Positions 61,344 through 64,000 of a stretch of DNA of 64,000 nucleotides are shown here, in pieces. Origin of the DNA: an uncultured Coprococcus sp. GTDB lineage: Bacteria; Bacillota; Clostridia; Lachnospirales; Lachnospiraceae. The stretch is taken from positions 49,015 through 113,014 of the forward strand of contig CAKQIY010000004.1 in NCBI GenBank assembly GCA_934247115.1, written 5' to 3'. The stretch's first letter is position 1. Each line of letters opens with the position of its first letter. The position numbers and the translations under genes were made by a program. Under the pieces are notes generated by a model, which did not search any database, was not told the DNA's origin, and saw nothing but the letters and a program-made list of their open reading frames with translations.

Positions 61344-61685
61344 ATGAGTGAGGCATTGTTATTAGTGGCCGAGGGCTACGAGCAGATTGCTGCCGGAATC
61401 AGAAAGATGGTTGCAGCACAGAAAGATACACCAAAGAAAGAGGAGAAGCCTGTGAAGAAGGCTGAAAAGAAAGAAACTCCTGTGGCAGATACACCGAAGG
61501 AAGAAGCTGCACCGAAGGAGACAGCCGTTGACAGAAAGACGGTCCGTGCTTTCCTTGCGGACAAGTCCAGATCAGGAAAGACCTCGGAGGTAAAGAACCT
61601 GATCGAGCAGTTCGGATTCCAGAAGCTGTCAGACGTTCCTGATGAGAAACTGCCGGAACTGTATGAGAAAGCGCAGGTGCTCTAA
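61344..61685 (+). CDS. 113-residue phage protein with Lys/Glu-rich linker
   Basis: Residues 1-25 are helical, 26-65 a Lys/Glu/Pro-rich linker, and 66-113 a compact helical part (VDRKTVRAFLADKSRSGKTS). It has no assigned function; in related phages a similar gene precedes DUF2800. It overlaps the next gene by one base (TAATG). Confidence 0.7.
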   Translation: MSEALLLVAEGYEQIAAGIRKMVAAQKDTPKKEEKPVKKAEKKETPVADTPKEEAAPKETAVDRKTVRAFLADKSRSGKTSEVKNLIEQFGFQKLSDVPDEKLPELYEKAQVL

Positions 61686-62812
61686 TGGGCGGACATGCAA
61701 GGTTCTCCCCATCGTCCGGTAAAAGACGTCTGGAATGCCCTCCATCGTTACTGTTGGAGGAGCAGTTCCCGGACGAAGAATCTCCCTTCGCAGCAGAGGG
61801 GAGTGCCGGGCATGCGATGGCAGAGTACCTCATCAATAAGTACCTGAAGAAAAGGACTAAAAGACCTGTATCTGATTATTATTCGGATGAACTGCTCGAA
61901 GCCGTGGATGATTACGTGGAATATAACATCACCCAGATCGAACAGGCAAGGAAGGACTGTGATGAACCATTCATCGGAGTGGAACTGAAGGTCAGCCTGG
62001 CACACAGAATCGAAGGATGTTTCGGTACTGCAGATATGGTGGTGGTCGATACCCATAAGATCCATATTATCGATCTGAAACTCGGCAAGGGTGTGGTGGT
62101 CGATGCAGAACAGAATGTCCAGCTTATGATCTACGGACTGGGAGTCTTGGACATGCTCGGTTTCTTATATGAAATCGACACGGTGGAACTTACCATCGTC
62201 CAGCCGAGGATCGAGCATTTCTCCACCTGGGAGATATCAGCCGGGGAACTGCTTGCATGGGGAAAGGACGTTCTTGAACCAGGAGCAGCAAAGGCTCTTT
62301 CAGGTGAAGGAGAGTTTAAAGCCGGAGATCACTGCCGATTCTGCAAGGCAAGATTTACGTGCCGTGCAAGGGCAGAGGAATATTTAAAACTTGCCCAGAT
62401 GGAATTTGCCGAGCCGGCCCTTATGTCGGATGAGGAAATTGCAGAAGTCCTTTCCAAGGCAGATGCGCTGAAGAAATGGGCAGAGGAGGTTTACACCTAT
62501 GCTCAGAATGAAGCGGTAGTTAACCATAAAGAATGGCCGGGCTATAAATTGGTCCTTGGAAGAAGCAACCGTAAATATACGGATGAAGATGAAGTGGCAG
62601 AGGCAGCACAGAAAGCCGGATACACGGACATCTATAAAAAGAGCCTGATCGGCATTACCGAGATGGAAAGGCTGATGGGCAAAAAGAAATTTAATGAGAT
62701 CCTTGGTTCACTGGTGTACAAGCCTGACGGCAAGGTCACACTGGTGCCGGATTCAGATAAAAGAGAAGCAGTTAAAACAGCAACCGCAGAAGCGGATTTT
62801 AAGGAGGAATAA
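61685..62812 (+). CDS. DUF2800 Cas4/RecB-like nuclease
   Basis: The 375-residue protein has the core of a PD-(D/E)xK nuclease: a Glu/His-rich start (GHAMAEYLINK), GTADMVVVD with the metal Asp, HIIDLKLGKG with the D-x-K pair, and QNVQLMIYG. A Cys set (HCRFCKARFTCRARAEEYL with an earlier Cys) suggests an iron-sulfur cluster, as in Cas4 and AddB. It sits in the phage replication module with DUF2815 and DNA polymerase, so it probably processes DNA ends in replication or recombination. Confidence 0.88.
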   Translation: MGGHARFSPSSGKRRLECPPSLLLEEQFPDEESPFAAEGSAGHAMAEYLINKYLKKRTKRPVSDYYSDELLEAVDDYVEYNITQIEQARKDCDEPFIGVELKVSLAHRIEGCFGTADMVVVDTHKIHIIDLKLGKGVVVDAEQNVQLMIYGLGVLDMLGFLYEIDTVELTIVQPRIEHFSTWEISAGELLAWGKDVLEPGAAKALSGEGEFKAGDHCRFCKARFTCRARAEEYLKLAQMEFAEPALMSDEEIAEVLSKADALKKWAEEVYTYAQNEAVVNHKEWPGYKLVLGRSNRKYTDEDEVAEAAQKAGYTDIYKKSLIGITEMERLMGKKKFNEILGSLVYKPDGKVTLVPDSDKREAVKTATAEADFKEE

Positions 62813-62815
62813 TCT

Positions 62816-63358
62816 ATGACAGCAGTAAATCTAACAAAAGTAATCGTACCTTGCAGACTCAGCTATGCACACCTGTGGGAGCCGGATTCCATCAACGGAA
62901 GCGAGCCGAAGTATTCCGTATCCTGCATCATCGACAAGAATGATAAGGAAACCATCGCCAAGATCAAGAAGGCAATCGAAATCGCTAAGGATGAGGGAAA
63001 AGGCAAGTGGGGCGGCAAGATCCCGGCGAACCTGAAGACTCCGCTCAGAGACGGTGACATCGACAGACCTGAAGACGAGGCGTATGCGGACAGCATGTTC
63101 CTGAACGCCAACAGCAAGCAGGCCCCTCAGATCGTGGACAGACAGGTACAGCCAATCCTTGACCAGAGCGAGGTATATTCCGGCTGCTACGGAAGGGTAT
63201 CCATTACTTTCTATGCTTACAACAGCAACGGAAATAAGGGTATCGCAGCAGGACTTGGAAATGTGCAGAAGTTAAGGGACGGAGAGCCTCTCGGTTCCAG
63301 AGCCAATGCCAAGGATGAGTTCGAGGCAGTGGATGCAGAGGATGATTTCCTCGCATAG
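62816..63358 (+). CDS. DUF2815, phage single-stranded DNA-binding-like protein
   Basis: The 180-residue protein has the DUF2815 start (KVIVPCRLSYAHLWEPDS) and an acidic tail (EAVDAEDDFLA) like that of single-stranded DNA-binding proteins. It starts three bases after DUF2800. The two are usually encoded together with a family-A polymerase in Clostridia phages. Confidence 0.88.
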   Translation: MTAVNLTKVIVPCRLSYAHLWEPDSINGSEPKYSVSCIIDKNDKETIAKIKKAIEIAKDEGKGKWGGKIPANLKTPLRDGDIDRPEDEAYADSMFLNANSKQAPQIVDRQVQPILDQSEVYSGCYGRVSITFYAYNSNGNKGIAAGLGNVQKLRDGEPLGSRANAKDEFEAVDAEDDFLA

Positions 63359-63427
63359 GAGCATAACGGCAGTATTAAACCGGGCGGTGGTTTCCACCGT
63401 CCGTGTATATAAAGGAGAGGTTATTTC

Positions 63428-63598
63428 ATGGAAGAACTGATGAAAGAGCTTAACAGCATAAAGAAGTATATCCCGTATAACACATACCGCACCATCAAGG
63501 GACAGATGAAGTCCGGCAATATGGCGGCAGCAAGGACAGGGATTAACAGAATAAAGAAGAGAGCGGAGGGACAGGCTTATGGACACGCTTGCAATTGA
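63428..63598 (+). CDS. 56-residue phage protein
   Basis: A short frame (MEELMKELNSIKKYIPYNTY...) ending with KKRAEGQAYGHACN, mostly helical and basic. AAAGGAGAGG lies before ATG 63428. It overlaps the DNA polymerase start by 20 bp. Confidence 0.6.
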   Translation: MEELMKELNSIKKYIPYNTYRTIKGQMKSGNMAAARTGINRIKKRAEGQAYGHACN

Positions 63599-64000
63599 TA
63601 TTGAAACTTACTCAGATGTATCGCTCCCGGACTGCGGGGTACATAGATATGCAGCATCGGAGCAGTTCGAGATCCTTTTGTTTGCATACAGTCTGAATGA
63701 TGAACCGACAAGGATTATTGACCTTGCATCCGGGCAGACGATGCCGGATGACATCATGGAATGCCTTATGGATGATTCCGTGATAAAAACAGCATTCAAT
63801 ACTGCTTTTGAACGTAACTGTATCAACCGATTCTTCGGGCTTTCCTTAAAGCCGGAAGGATGGAGATGCACGGCAGTTCAGGCATCCATGCTGTCACTCC
63901 CGCTGTCACTGGAAGGCGTGGGCGAAGCACTGAACCTTGATAAGAAAAAGATGTCGGAAGGCAAAGACCTCATCCGCTATTTCTGTATGCCGTGCAAGCC
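63579..64000 (+). CDS. Phage DNA polymerase, family A, N-terminal part
   Basis: The frame is open to the end of the window (140 codons). The start MDTLAIDIETYSDVSL holds the 3'-5' exonuclease motif I (DIET), and FNTAFERNCINRFF fits exonuclease motif II. This is the N-terminus of the phage family-A polymerases found after DUF2815. GGAGGG lies eight bases before ATG 63579. Confidence 0.88.
   Translation, partial: MDTLAIDIETYSDVSLPDCGVHRYAASEQFEILLFAYSLNDEPTRIIDLASGQTMPDDIMECLMDDSVIKTAFNTAFERNCINRFFGLSLKPEGWRCTAVQASMLSLPLSLEGVGEALNLDKKKMSEGKDLIRYFCMPCK

Overview
The window is a stretch of chromosome from a low-to-moderate G+C Firmicute, most likely a gut Lachnospiraceae (Coprococcus-like). That placement is my inference from the gene families, the strong AGGAGG ribosome sites, a Phe T-box in front of pheST, a probable Clostridia-type 6S RNA and a PPi-type phosphofructokinase. 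No rRNA, tRNA, CRISPR array or complete transposase was seen.

Layout. 1-3,400: the end of gltD, then on the minus strand a membrane protein and a PPi-type phosphofructokinase. 3,480-12,040: an accessory block. Four co-directional genes encode a SpoVK/CbxX-like AAA+ ATPase, a 514-residue protein of no family I recognise, a protein with a degenerate metallopeptidase motif plus a von Willebrand A domain, and a MoxR-like AAA+ ATPase. A WYL-domain regulator meets them tail to tail, and a PPP-type phosphatase follows. This is the best candidate for a poorly described system: it looks like a MoxR/VWA ATPase machine, possibly a conflict or stress system. 12,060-24,700: probable 6S RNA, a SpoIID-like protein, a YihY-like membrane protein, the T-box-controlled pheST operon with a 169-bp inverted-repeat element in its leader, queA, small membrane and LURP-one-like proteins, and a zeta-toxin module with a 20-bp palindrome in front. 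24,700-31,800: aroA and tyrA, an M18 aminopeptidase, a lipoprotein amidase, an RsuA-type pseudouridine synthase and an SH3 protein. 31,800-37,400: a NarL/DesK-type two-component system divergent from an ABC-2 exporter (LnrJK-LMN-like layout). 37,400-41,140: a lipoprotein alpha-amylase, an epimerase and a stand-alone BECR-nuclease-like gene. 41,180-46,350: argG divergent from argC-argJ-argB, with several ARG-box-like palindromes.

46,670-51,220 carries comEA, then an OmpR-type response regulator, a histidine kinase and a GerMN lipoprotein, then comEC. comEC is cut at its conserved AISG segment and everything to the right end of the window is a mobile element. The left part of the element is A+T-rich: a broken symE-like gene, a GIY-YIG protein, and a cassette of C5 methyltransferase, Sau3AI-like endonuclease and Vsr-like endonuclease, with an unknown gene opposite. 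Next come small zinc-ribbon proteins and a Cro/CI-type regulator. The right part, from 60,334, is less A+T-rich and is a prophage replication module: HTH, DUF4406, DUF2800 nuclease, DUF2815 and the start of a family-A DNA polymerase. The element therefore looks like a prophage or prophage-derived island that has inactivated comEC, comparable in principle to prophage in Listeria comK.
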